DNA from: CAZCWX01 sp964502465
GTDB taxonomy: Bacteria > Desulfobacterota > Binatia > Bin18
Direction: 5' to 3'
Assembly: GCA_964502465.1 (NCBI GenBank)
Contig: CAZCWX010000713.1
Location: 1-6,641, forward strand
DNA: 6,641 bases
Shown here: piece by piece, positions 1-5,163 of the stretch
Position numbering within the stretch: position 1 is the stretch's first letter
Layout of the letters: each line of letters begins with the position of its first letter
The notes under the pieces: generated by a model
The model's input: only the letters and a program-made list of their open reading frames with translations
Databases searched by the model: none
What the model was told of the DNA's origin: nothing
Translations under genes and position numbers: made by a program

Positions 1-540
1 ATCGACATGGCGACCGGCAATGTGGATATGTTCGATCCCACTGCCAAGCGGTTCAAAACCACCGACACCGTGTACATGAACACGACAAAAACCTGGCAGT
101 TCTTCGCTGAGACCATGAAGTCTGTCGGAGTCAAACCGATCCAGGCGTTGTGGCATGTCGGTTCCGTCCGCGCGACCCAGGCGTTCGTCGAGATGGGCCT
201 GTTCGAGGAACCCCTCTATTGTGAACTGGCGTTGATGGAAGGCGGGATGTTGTCTGGACACCCAGGCACCATCAAAGGCATGGAAGCGTTTCTCGACTTC
301 TTCCCACAAAACGCCAACTGGCAGTGGTCAGTCCTGTCCTACGGTGCCAATCTGTTTCCCGTCGCTGCAGCAGCGATGGAGCGTGGGGGGCATGTCTCTA
401 TTGGCCTGGGTGATTACCACTATGGAGAGCTAGAGTTTCCCACCAACGCCCGATTGGTTGCACGTGTTGCTCAGTTAGCCCGTGATATGGGGCGAGAGAT
501 CGCCACTCCAGCGGAGGCACGGCAGATGTTGGGATTGTAA
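1..540 (+). CDS. BKACE/DUF849 family protein (3-keto-5-aminohexanoate cleavage enzyme-like), C-terminal part
   Basis: This is the C-terminal 179 codons of a beta-keto-acid cleavage enzyme homologue. The reading frame is open to the left edge (Ile-Asp before the first Met), and the family usually runs to about 270-300 residues, so the ATG at 7 is probably internal. Family enzymes (Kce is the type) condense a beta-keto acid with acetyl-CoA and release acetoacetate plus a new CoA ester, using a zinc ion in a TIM barrel. Family signatures seen are the closing segment EIATPAEARQMLGL, the preceding PTNARLV and the GGHV strand. The usual GGHVRVGLEDN motif reads GGHVSIGLGDY here (codons around 385-417). 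The Glu known as a zinc ligand in Kce is therefore Gly, and the nearby Arg is Ser, while the Asp is kept. Family membership is fairly sure; the reaction and substrate are unknown, and a non-canonical activity is possible. Confidence 0.85.
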   Translation: MDMATGNVDMFDPTAKRFKTTDTVYMNTTKTWQFFAETMKSVGVKPIQALWHVGSVRATQAFVEMGLFEEPLYCELALMEGGMLSGHPGTIKGMEAFLDFFPQNANWQWSVLSYGANLFPVAAAAMERGGHVSIGLGDYHYGELEFPTNARLVARVAQLARDMGREIATPAEARQMLGL

Positions 541-550
541 CAGAAAATTC

Positions 551-706
551 CCTCTCCTCGTGTGAGACTGCTTAAAAAGAGCTTCTCGTGCTTCGACAAG
601 CTCAGCACGAATGGTAATCTTCAATGTTTTCAATCCCTCCACCCTTCGCCCTGAGCCTGGCGAAGGGTGAACGGTAAGTTTTTAAGCAGTCTCCTGGTGA
701 GAGAGG
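551..706. repeat. Composite foldback (MITE-like or REP-like) repeat between convergent genes
   Basis: Arms of a perfect 15-bp inverted repeat (GAGACTGCTTAAAAA, 564-578; complement at 679-693) bound a 130-bp element. An outer CCTCTC/GAGAGG pair (551-556, 701-706) extends it. Inside are two related units in opposite orientation: 591-614 on plus (starting CTTCGACAAGCTCAG) and 642-665 on minus (starting CTTCGCCAGGCTCAG), which match at 19 of 24 positions. The second unit folds into an 11-bp stem (640-650/659-669) with an 8-nt loop. If the element proper is 568-689, it is flanked by imperfect direct repeats (TCTCCTCGTGTGAGA at 553-567, TCTCCTGGTGAGA at 690-702) that could be a decayed target duplication. 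It sits exactly between two converging genes, so it may also act as a bidirectional terminator. CTTCGACAAGCTCAG-type units are, from memory, dispersed in many environmental genomes. Confidence 0.75.
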
Positions 707-716
707 TCGCAAATCA

Positions 717-1238
717 CTATCGCTTCTCCTTTGCCTTCTTATACAGTCCCTCTCGGCCTTGCACTAAATCGTTCCACGAAAGTTCTTCCCGAACGACTTC
801 CTGGCCAACAATAAAGCGGTAACTGGCCAAAACATACGCGTCTACCTGCCCTTCATCCATCAATACCTGATCACTGAGTTCCAGATATTCGCGCATAATG
901 AAGTCCCCGTCTCCTGGATGAAACAGTTGACCATCTCCCTGCGCACACGCGGTTCTTAGTTGCTCAGCGGCAAGCTTGAGGGCCAGAGCGTTGCCCAGAA
1001 GAATTGAAAATGGTTTTCCCTCAGCGTAGAAACACCGCCCGCCAAACAGAGGTTTGACGGTCACACCGTGTAGTCCCAAGCGGGCAATCGCTTCTTCAAG
1101 GGTTCCTTGATGCACAGGAGGAGGACGCCGGGGACGGGAGATTTTCGCCTTATGGGGAGTTTTTGTGGTGTTTTTCACATCTTTTCCATAGCACAGCTGC
1201 GATTTCGGTTGCATCAGAGGTACTGCTTGTGTCACCAT
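717..1238 (-). CDS. TfoX/Sxy N-terminal domain protein
   Basis: A small probably cytoplasmic protein of 173 residues if started at the ATG at 1238. Residues ~47-143 match the TfoX N-terminal domain: a helix (EEAIARLGLHG), then VTVKPLFGGRCFYAEGKPF, a hydrophobic strand with ALKL, and the late Y-x-E-L-x-D-x-V-L-x-D stretch. Full-length Sxy/TfoX of gamma-proteobacteria is a competence activator with an extra C-terminal domain; that domain is absent here. Stand-alone TfoX_N proteins are common, usually about 110-120 residues, and of unknown function. This one has an extra ~45-residue N-terminus that is basic and Pro-rich (SRPRRPPP). The start is uncertain: no good ribosome site precedes 1238, whereas GTG at 1178-1176 (residue 21) has a weak GGAAAAG upstream and would give 153 residues. 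It is transcribed divergently from the DUF4124 gene and convergently with the BKACE gene. Confidence 0.75.
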   Translation of the reverse strand: MVTQAVPLMQPKSQLCYGKDVKNTTKTPHKAKISRPRRPPPVHQGTLEEAIARLGLHGVTVKPLFGGRCFYAEGKPFSILLGNALALKLAAEQLRTACAQGDGQLFHPGDGDFIMREYLELSDQVLMDEGQVDAYVLASYRFIVGQEVVREELSWNDLVQGREGLYKKAKEKR

Positions 1239-1258
1239 AGGTGCGAAAATCGCTCAAT

Positions 1259-1262
1259 GGAG
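1259..1262 (+). promoter_or_regulatory. Ribosome binding site fixing the DUF4124 gene start
   Basis: GGAG lies 6 nt before the ATG at 1269. This favours 1269 over the in-frame ATG at 1257 and over much longer upstream starts, and it leaves the signal peptide at the very N-terminus. Confidence 0.5.
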
Positions 1263-1268
1263 TGCCTG

Positions 1269-1844
1269 ATGTATACACGCGTCATTCTTGCAGTTCTTGG
1301 TTTGTCTGTCCTCTGTGTCGTGTCCTCGGCGGCTGCGCAAGGCCGCATCTATAAATGGGTCGATGCGCAAGGCCGCATCCATTACTCGGATACCCCGATT
1401 GATCATGCTGAGTCAGTAGACGACGCGCTTCCACCTGCAGCGAATTTCGCGACCCCAGCCGAACCTGAATCCCCAGCGACAACCGCAACCGAGCCGCCCT
1501 CGGAACCACCGCTCTCTCCGACCGCCACAGTTCCAGCACCGTCCTCGGAGCCTTTTCCCTCAGTCGACGTGCCTCCATCTGCAGACGAGGACGGATCTGA
1601 AACAAGCGAATTTTTAGAAGACGAGGAGTCTCCTGTGGACGGCGTCGAGCCTACAGAAAGAGGGGCAGTGGGGCCAGCCGCAGATGAAGAGGAAGACCCT
1701 TCTCTTCTCCCAGCCCAGGCCTCAGCTGAGTCCTTCAATTTCACCGAATTTGACGATTTCATCCCAGGAAGTCTGGAAGGAGAGGAAGCACTGGATGACG
1801 AGTCACTCGCTGCAGAGGGCATAGAGGAAGACGAGTTCGAATAG
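1269..1844 (+). CDS. Secreted DUF4124 protein with Pro-rich and acidic tail
   Basis: A 191-residue exported protein. Residues 1-23 form a signal peptide: Arg4, then the hydrophobic core VILAVLGLSVLCVV, then SSAAA with likely cleavage before Gln24. Residues 25-44 (GRIYKWVDAQGRIHYSDTPI) are a clear DUF4124 motif, a short beta-hairpin of the type Y-K-W-x-D-x-x-G-x-x-H-Y-S-D-x-P, found at the mature N-terminus of many proteobacterial periplasmic or envelope proteins; its role is unknown. The remaining ~145 residues are low complexity: Pro/Ser/Thr/Ala-rich to about residue 105, then strongly acidic with many Glu and Asp to the C-terminal FE. This part is probably disordered. The longer reading frame back to 1107 overlaps the TfoX gene and would bury the signal peptide, so I reject it. 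A 16-bp direct repeat lies inside the DUF4124 motif. The gene is probably monocistronic; I see no strong promoter. Confidence 0.8.
   Translation: MYTRVILAVLGLSVLCVVSSAAAQGRIYKWVDAQGRIHYSDTPIDHAESVDDALPPAANFATPAEPESPATTATEPPSEPPLSPTATVPAPSSEPFPSVDVPPSADEDGSETSEFLEDEESPVDGVEPTERGAVGPAADEEEDPSLLPAQASAESFNFTEFDDFIPGSLEGEEALDDESLAAEGIEEDEFE
1334..1379 (+). repeat. 16-bp direct repeat inside the DUF4124 motif
   Basis: TGCGCAAGGCCGCATC occurs at 1334-1349 and again at 1364-1379, exactly 30 bp (10 codons) apart and in frame. The protein shows AQGRI twice (residues 23-27 and 33-37). This looks like a tandem duplication, or a recent codon-level homogenisation, of half the beta-hairpin. Confidence 0.8.
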
Positions 1845-1882
1845 CCTTGTCGGTATTGCCTGTGAAAGGAGCGTGTTTGGAA

Positions 1883-1911
1883 TTCCCATTTGTTCGCAAA
1901 GGGGCTACACT
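1883..1911 (+). promoter_or_regulatory. Candidate sigma70 promoter for the CoA-transferase gene
   Basis: TTCCCA (1883-1888) and TACACT (1906-1911) each match 4 of 6 consensus bases with a 17-bp spacer. A transcript would start near 1918, about 23 nt before the ATG at 1941. The match is moderate, so this is a candidate only. Confidence 0.35.
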
Positions 1912-1928
1912 ATCCACAATTCATGTAC

Positions 1929-1934
1929 GGGAGG
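1929..1934 (+). promoter_or_regulatory. Ribosome binding site fixing the CoA-transferase start
   Basis: GGGAGG ends 6 nt before the ATG at 1941. This sets the start there rather than at the in-frame TTG at 1890. Residues from this Met align with the family N-terminus (formyl-CoA transferase begins only one residue earlier). Confidence 0.7.
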
Positions 1935-1940
1935 GGAGCC

Positions 1941-3137
1941 ATGAAAGCATTGGATCATATCAAGATTCTTGATCTGACGCAGTTTGAAGCAGGACCGTCG
2001 TGCACCGAAATCCTGGCATTCCTTGGCGCTGATGTGGTGAAAATCGAGTCACCAAAGGGAGGCGATCAAGGGCGTTACCTGATCACCGAAAAACCAGGGG
2101 TAGACTCGCCCTATTTTCTGCTGCTCAACGCCAACAAAAAAAGCGTGACGCTCAATCTCAAAAGTGACAAAGGGAAAGCGCTGTTCAAAAAGCTGGTCCC
2201 TCACTTTGACGTGATGATCGAGAATTATGGGCCAGGAGCCATCGAGGAACTCGGCCTCGGCTACGACGTCATCTCGCAAATCAATCCACGGATTATTTAC
2301 GCGCAAGTCAAAGGGTTCGGCACCTACGGTCCCTACGCCGGGTACAAAAGTTTTGACATGATCGCTCAGGCTACCGGAGGAGCCATGAGCGTGACGGGGA
2401 CGCCAGAAACGCCGCCCCTGAAACCTGGACCGACGATCGGCGACACCGGCACCGGCATTCACTGTGCGGTGGGCGTCCTGGCCGCGCTCTTGCAGCGAGA
2501 CAAGACTGGCCAGGGTCAACGTTTGGAAGTCTCCATGCAAGACGCCATCGTCAATCTGAACCGCGTCGCGATACTCAGCCATTATTTTGGCAACATCCCA
2601 GCGCCACGGGTGGGGAATCGGGTCTCCGTTCTCGCGCCAACGGACTTGTACCCCTGCGCCCCAGGAGGTCCCAACGATTACGCGTATCTGATTACCACGA
2701 CCCAGGAGATGTGGGGAAGCCTGCTCAAAACCATTGGTCAAGCCGATCTGCTGACCGATGCACGATTCATTGACCAACGCAGCCGCAACGCCCACTTCAA
2801 CGAACTCTTTGATATTATCGCCAATTGGACGCGTCAGCGCAGTAAGTTTGCAGTCATGCAGTTGCTTGGCGAAGCTGGGGTACCGTGCGGCGCCGTACTC
2901 GATAGCGGCGACATCATGGCGAATGAACACCTGAAAACGCGCGGTATGGTCACCACCATCGAGCATCCGACCCGTGGCGCATTCACCATGCTCGGCTGCG
3001 CAGTGCAATTATCCGACTCCCCAGTTGAGGTACAACCATCACCCCTCCTCGGTCAGCACAACAGTGACGTCCTTGGTGCACTCCTTGGAGTGACGAAAGC
3101 AGACCTCACAGGGCTAAAAGAGGAAGGGATTGTCTGA
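1941..3137 (+). CDS. CaiB/BaiF family (class III) CoA-transferase
   Basis: A 398-residue protein, the normal length for this family of interlocked dimers that move CoA between carboxylic acids. The N-terminus (KILDLTQFEAGPSCTEILAFLGADVVKIE) and PRIIYAQVKGFGTYGPY are typical. The catalytic Asp, which forms the acyl-anhydride with the substrate, is Asp168 in GPTIGDTGTG, matching Asp169 of Oxalobacter formyl-CoA transferase. The C-terminus has the usual GVPCGAV, RGMV and SPLLGQHNSDVL blocks. It resembles formyl-CoA transferase overall, but key oxalate/formate features differ: Gln17 becomes Glu16, Trp48 is replaced around Tyr46, and the Gly-rich GGGGQ loop is missing from the region around residues 210-245. 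I therefore do not call it frc; substrates could be other dicarboxylates, carnitine-like or aromatic acids. It has its own ribosome site and promoter candidate and no close operon partner. Confidence 0.92.
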   Translation: MKALDHIKILDLTQFEAGPSCTEILAFLGADVVKIESPKGGDQGRYLITEKPGVDSPYFLLLNANKKSVTLNLKSDKGKALFKKLVPHFDVMIENYGPGAIEELGLGYDVISQINPRIIYAQVKGFGTYGPYAGYKSFDMIAQATGGAMSVTGTPETPPLKPGPTIGDTGTGIHCAVGVLAALLQRDKTGQGQRLEVSMQDAIVNLNRVAILSHYFGNIPAPRVGNRVSVLAPTDLYPCAPGGPNDYAYLITTTQEMWGSLLKTIGQADLLTDARFIDQRSRNAHFNELFDIIANWTRQRSKFAVMQLLGEAGVPCGAVLDSGDIMANEHLKTRGMVTTIEHPTRGAFTMLGCAVQLSDSPVEVQPSPLLGQHNSDVLGALLGVTKADLTGLKEEGIV

Positions 3138-3153
3138 AGACTGCGCATCCTTT

Positions 3154-3214
3154 CTTGTGGTGCAGGCCGCTGGCCGGCACCAAGCCAGGCAGGCGAGGAC
3201 GCCTGCACCACAAG
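3154..3214. repeat. Inverted repeat (dispersed-type), possible terminator of the CoA-transferase gene
   Basis: CTTGTGGTGCAGGC (3154-3167) is perfectly complementary to GCCTGCACCACAAG (3201-3214), with a 33-nt loop. The right half has its own 7-bp hairpin (GCAGGCG 3189-3195, CGCCTGC 3200-3206), and the left loop has GGCC-GCT-GGCC (3165-3175), so several foldings compete. It begins 16 nt after the CoA-transferase stop and could end that transcript, though no T-run follows. GTGGTGCAGGC/GCCTGCACCAC pairs recur in many environmental genomes from memory, so a dispersed repeat is the better label. Confidence 0.7.
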
Positions 3215-3219
3215 CATTG

Positions 3220-3246
3220 CTCAAGTCACACCTCCTCAAGTCACAC
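3220..3246. repeat. Short tandem repeat, two 12-bp copies
   Basis: CTCAAGTCACAC occurs at 3220-3231 and 3235-3246, a 15-bp period, just after the inverted repeat. Together they make the gap before the Uma2 gene largely repeat-derived and non-coding. Confidence 0.5.
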
Positions 3247-3308
3247 TGGTCGAACCAAAAGAGTCGCAGGAATCATAGATTGCGGCTAAGGACTTGCAAG
3301 ACTAGTAT

Positions 3309-3890
3309 GTGTTCATGACCTCTCGTTCTTCTGTCGCTCCTACAGTTCATCGCTTCACACGGGACGAATATTATCGCATGGCCGATGCCGGGCTCTTCCT
3401 CGACGAACGGGTGGAGTTGCTAGATGGTGAGATTATTACTATGAGCCCGCAAAATACCCCGCATGCTTCGACTGTGTATCGTTTGGTCCACACGTTAGAG
3501 CGATTAATCGGAACCACAATCTGTATCCGCGGTCAGCTCCCTATCACGCTCAACGACTATAGCGAGCCAGAACCGGATGTCGCGGCTTGCACCCCTGACC
3601 CGGCTGATTACAGCCGAGCCCATCCCCAACCAGGACAGATTCTTCTTCTGATCGAAGTTGCCGATACTAGCCTTGCCTATGATCGAACTCAAAAGGCCGC
3701 AGCGTATGCGGCCAGTGGCATTCCAGAACTGTGGATCGTTAATTTACTTGATCGCCGGGTTGAAGTCCTGACCGACTCAGATCCAAACGCGCGTCACTAC
3801 CAGCGACAGCGTTACGCCTATCCCGGCGATTTCCTCTCATTGCCGGGCGGCAGTTCGATAGCAGTAGCGGACATGTTACCGCGCCCTTGA
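3309..3890 (+). CDS. Uma2 family (DUF820) PD-(D/E)XK nuclease-fold protein
   Basis: A 193-residue protein from the GTG at 3309, or 191 from the ATG at 3315. It shows the full Uma2 pattern: FTRDEYYRMADAGLF, then ERVELLDGEII, MSPQNTPHA, the EPEPDVA strand, LLLIEVADTSLAYDR, and QKAAAYAASGIPELWIVN. Putative metal and catalytic residues of the restriction-endonuclease-like fold are Asp90, Glu116 and Lys129 (numbered from GTG), all present, so the fold looks intact. Uma2 proteins are abundant, often multi-copy, in cyanobacteria, Chloroflexi and Planctomycetes; nuclease activity is predicted from the fold and the cellular role is unknown. No good Shine-Dalgarno precedes either start; AAGGAC (3288-3293) is too far. 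A TTGCGG/TAGTAT pair (3280-3285, 3303-3308; 17-bp spacer) would put the transcript start at about the ATG at 3315, hinting at a leaderless message. No partner toxin, methylase or transposase adjoins it. Confidence 0.88.
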   Translation: MFMTSRSSVAPTVHRFTRDEYYRMADAGLFLDERVELLDGEIITMSPQNTPHASTVYRLVHTLERLIGTTICIRGQLPITLNDYSEPEPDVAACTPDPADYSRAHPQPGQILLLIEVADTSLAYDRTQKAAAYAASGIPELWIVNLLDRRVEVLTDSDPNARHYQRQRYAYPGDFLSLPGGSSIAVADMLPRP

Positions 3891-3914
3891 ACTGGCAAAT
3901 CCCCACAATTAACG

Positions 3915-3929
3915 CTCTCAATTTGAGAG
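3915..3929. repeat. 15-bp palindrome between convergent genes
   Basis: CTCTCAA-T-TTGAGAG lies between the Uma2 stop (3890) and the LLM stop (3955). As RNA it folds into a 5-bp stem with a 5-nt loop and has no following T-run on either strand. It is a weak terminator candidate at best, or a protein-binding palindrome. Confidence 0.35.
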
Positions 3930-3954
3930 ATGCACCCATCTTATATGGTCTGAT

Positions 3955-5022
3955 TTAGGAGGGAGCGAGACTGTCGCCAAAGGCAGGCATGACCTCCCGC
4001 GCAAATAGCTCCTGCTGCTTGAGCGCTTGCCAGTGTGCCATGCCACCATAGTTCACTAAGACGTCGATCTCGGTGATCCCTCCCTTCTCCTGCAGCCAGC
4101 CGATCTTGTCGATGATCTGCGCTGGGCTGCCAACAAAAGCGCTCTCTCGTGCGACCAAGTCGTCATACGAGAGTTCGGCGAGAGACTCGAGCACGCCACT
4201 GGCATAGAAGCCGTACCCGGCCTTACGCAGCTCCTCTTTCGAGTGGCAGATCAGTGCAGTCGGTTGCGCATTAAAAGCCACGAAGTTGAGGAGGGCGCGT
4301 TCGCATTCCCGGCGGATTTGCTGAGTGTCGTCACCCAGATAGAGCGGACGCAGATAAATAATGTTCGGCTCATGGCCGTAGGTGGCACAGGCATCCCGAT
4401 AGAGGCTCAGCTGGCGCTCCAGGGCAGCAAAAGGCAGCAGGGGCGGGACGAAGACACCATATCCCCGTTTGCCCGCGAATTCATAGGTACTATCACTGGT
4501 GCCGCCGGTCAGGATGGGAGGATGAGGTTTCTGCAGCGGACGCGGGACAACACGGGCGTTGTGAATCTGCCAGAATCGGCCCTCGTAGGAAAAGCGCTCT
4601 TCGGTCCAGGCACGGAGCAGAATTGCGAGCGCCTCCTCGTAGCGTGCCTGTGAGTCCTCGATGGGGATACCGAAACCATGATACAGCCAGGCATGTCCAC
4701 GACCCACTCCGCACTCGAGTCGCCCACCAGTGATGATATCAGCCGCAGCAATCTGGCCGGCGAGTTCCATCGGGTTCTTCGGTGGCAGCACGTGCAGGGC
4801 GGTCCGGAAGCGAATGCGGCGCGCCTGTTGAGCTGCCGCACAGAAGAGCGCCAGCGGGTTTGCCGCAATGCCAAACTCTGGCGAGAAATGATGGTCGATC
4901 AGCGCATACACGCCGAACCCCATCTCATCCGCATGCTCGATCTGGCGCTGGACCTCCCAATAGAGCTGCGCCTGCGGCTTCTCGGGTGGACATTGCATCT
5001 CGCTATAGACCCCAAAACGCAT
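3955..5022 (-). CDS. LLM class flavin-dependent oxidoreductase (luciferase-like monooxygenase)
   Basis: A 355-residue cytoplasmic protein of the bacterial-luciferase superfamily. Members use FMNH2 or F420 and oxygen to oxidise organic substrates. Hallmarks are the N-terminal barrel strand MRFGVYSE, the YALIDHHFSPEF segment (His44-His45), the HVLPPKNPMELAGQIAAAD helix region, the flavin-site GGRLECGVGRGH (residues 99-110), and PILTGGTSDST (170-179). The length suits a full TIM barrel. The start is well fixed: GGGAGGT (complement of 5032-5038) lies 9 nt before ATG. It follows the dioxygenase beta gene on the same strand with a 141-nt gap holding a promoter candidate and a dyad, so it may be transcribed both from the upstream promoter and on its own. 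The substrate cannot be told from sequence; FMN versus F420 is also open. Confidence 0.92.
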   Translation of the reverse strand: MRFGVYSEMQCPPEKPQAQLYWEVQRQIEHADEMGFGVYALIDHHFSPEFGIAANPLALFCAAAQQARRIRFRTALHVLPPKNPMELAGQIAAADIITGGRLECGVGRGHAWLYHGFGIPIEDSQARYEEALAILLRAWTEERFSYEGRFWQIHNARVVPRPLQKPHPPILTGGTSDSTYEFAGKRGYGVFVPPLLPFAALERQLSLYRDACATYGHEPNIIYLRPLYLGDDTQQIRRECERALLNFVAFNAQPTALICHSKEELRKAGYGFYASGVLESLAELSYDDLVARESAFVGSPAQIIDKIGWLQEKGGITEIDVLVNYGGMAHWQALKQQELFAREVMPAFGDSLAPS

Positions 5023-5110
5023 CGTTATTTTACCTCCCGCCGCATGTCCCTATGACCGGCCAGGGACTCTGCTTCAGCGCGCAGCCCGTATAAATCGAAC
5101 ACTCGTGAGA

Positions 5111-5138
5111 ACTACAATGCCGCGGCAGTTGCTGTCAA
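5111..5138 (-). promoter_or_regulatory. Candidate sigma70 promoter for the LLM gene
   Basis: On the minus strand a perfect TTGACA (complement of 5133-5138) is followed after 16 bp by TGTAGT (complement of 5111-5116; 4 of 6). The transcript would start near 5104 and have a leader of about 80 nt. A TTTATA further downstream is a possible alternative -10. Confidence 0.45.
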
Positions 5139-5147
5139 CTATCGCGG
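5120..5147. promoter_or_regulatory. 28-bp dyad overlapping the LLM promoter -35 (operator candidate)
   Basis: The arms are CCGCG (5120-5124) and AGTTG (5127-5131), mirrored by CAACT (5136-5140) and CGCGG (5143-5147) around a CTGT centre. Ten of twelve arm positions are complementary, with the two mismatches placed symmetrically. The dyad covers the TTGACA hexamer, as expected of a repressor site. A hairpin ending the dioxygenase transcript is an alternative, but no T-run follows on the minus strand. Confidence 0.45.
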
Positions 5148-5163
5148 TTCAGGGGGGTGTCTG

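Noticed and set aside
1140..1251. GATTTTCGC (1140-1148) and GCGAAAATC (1243-1251) inverted pair flanking the TfoX start region
   Set aside because: The arms are 9 bp, about 95 bp apart, and one is inside coding sequence; chance is a sufficient explanation.
1107..1268. Longer N-terminus of the DUF4124 gene
   Set aside because: It overlaps the TfoX gene on the other strand, puts the signal peptide about 54 residues inside, and has no ribosome site as good as GGAG before 1269.
1403..1822. Minus-strand open frame rich in Ser, Ala and Gly
   Set aside because: It is the mirror of the low-complexity Pro/Glu-rich tail of the DUF4124 gene and resembles no protein family.
1890..1940. TTG start for the CoA-transferase
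   Set aside because: The added residues do not match the family N-terminus, and they cover the promoter candidate and the strong ribosome site used by the ATG at 1941.
2049..3008. Long minus-strand open frame opposite the CoA-transferase
   Set aside because: The plus-strand frame is a clear conserved family; the antisense translation shows no domain.
3130..3318. 62-residue open frame between the CoA-transferase and Uma2 genes
   Set aside because: It consists of translated repeat DNA (the inverted repeat and the 12-mer tandem), is very basic and has no recognisable domain.
3309..3890. Uma2 gene as part of a defence or restriction system
   Set aside because: No methyltransferase, helicase, toxin or other defence gene adjoins it, and Uma2 proteins are commonly solitary.
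4243..4653. Plus-strand open frame inside the LLM gene, with others at 4678-5093
   Set aside because: These are antisense shadows of a clearly conserved flavin oxidoreductase.
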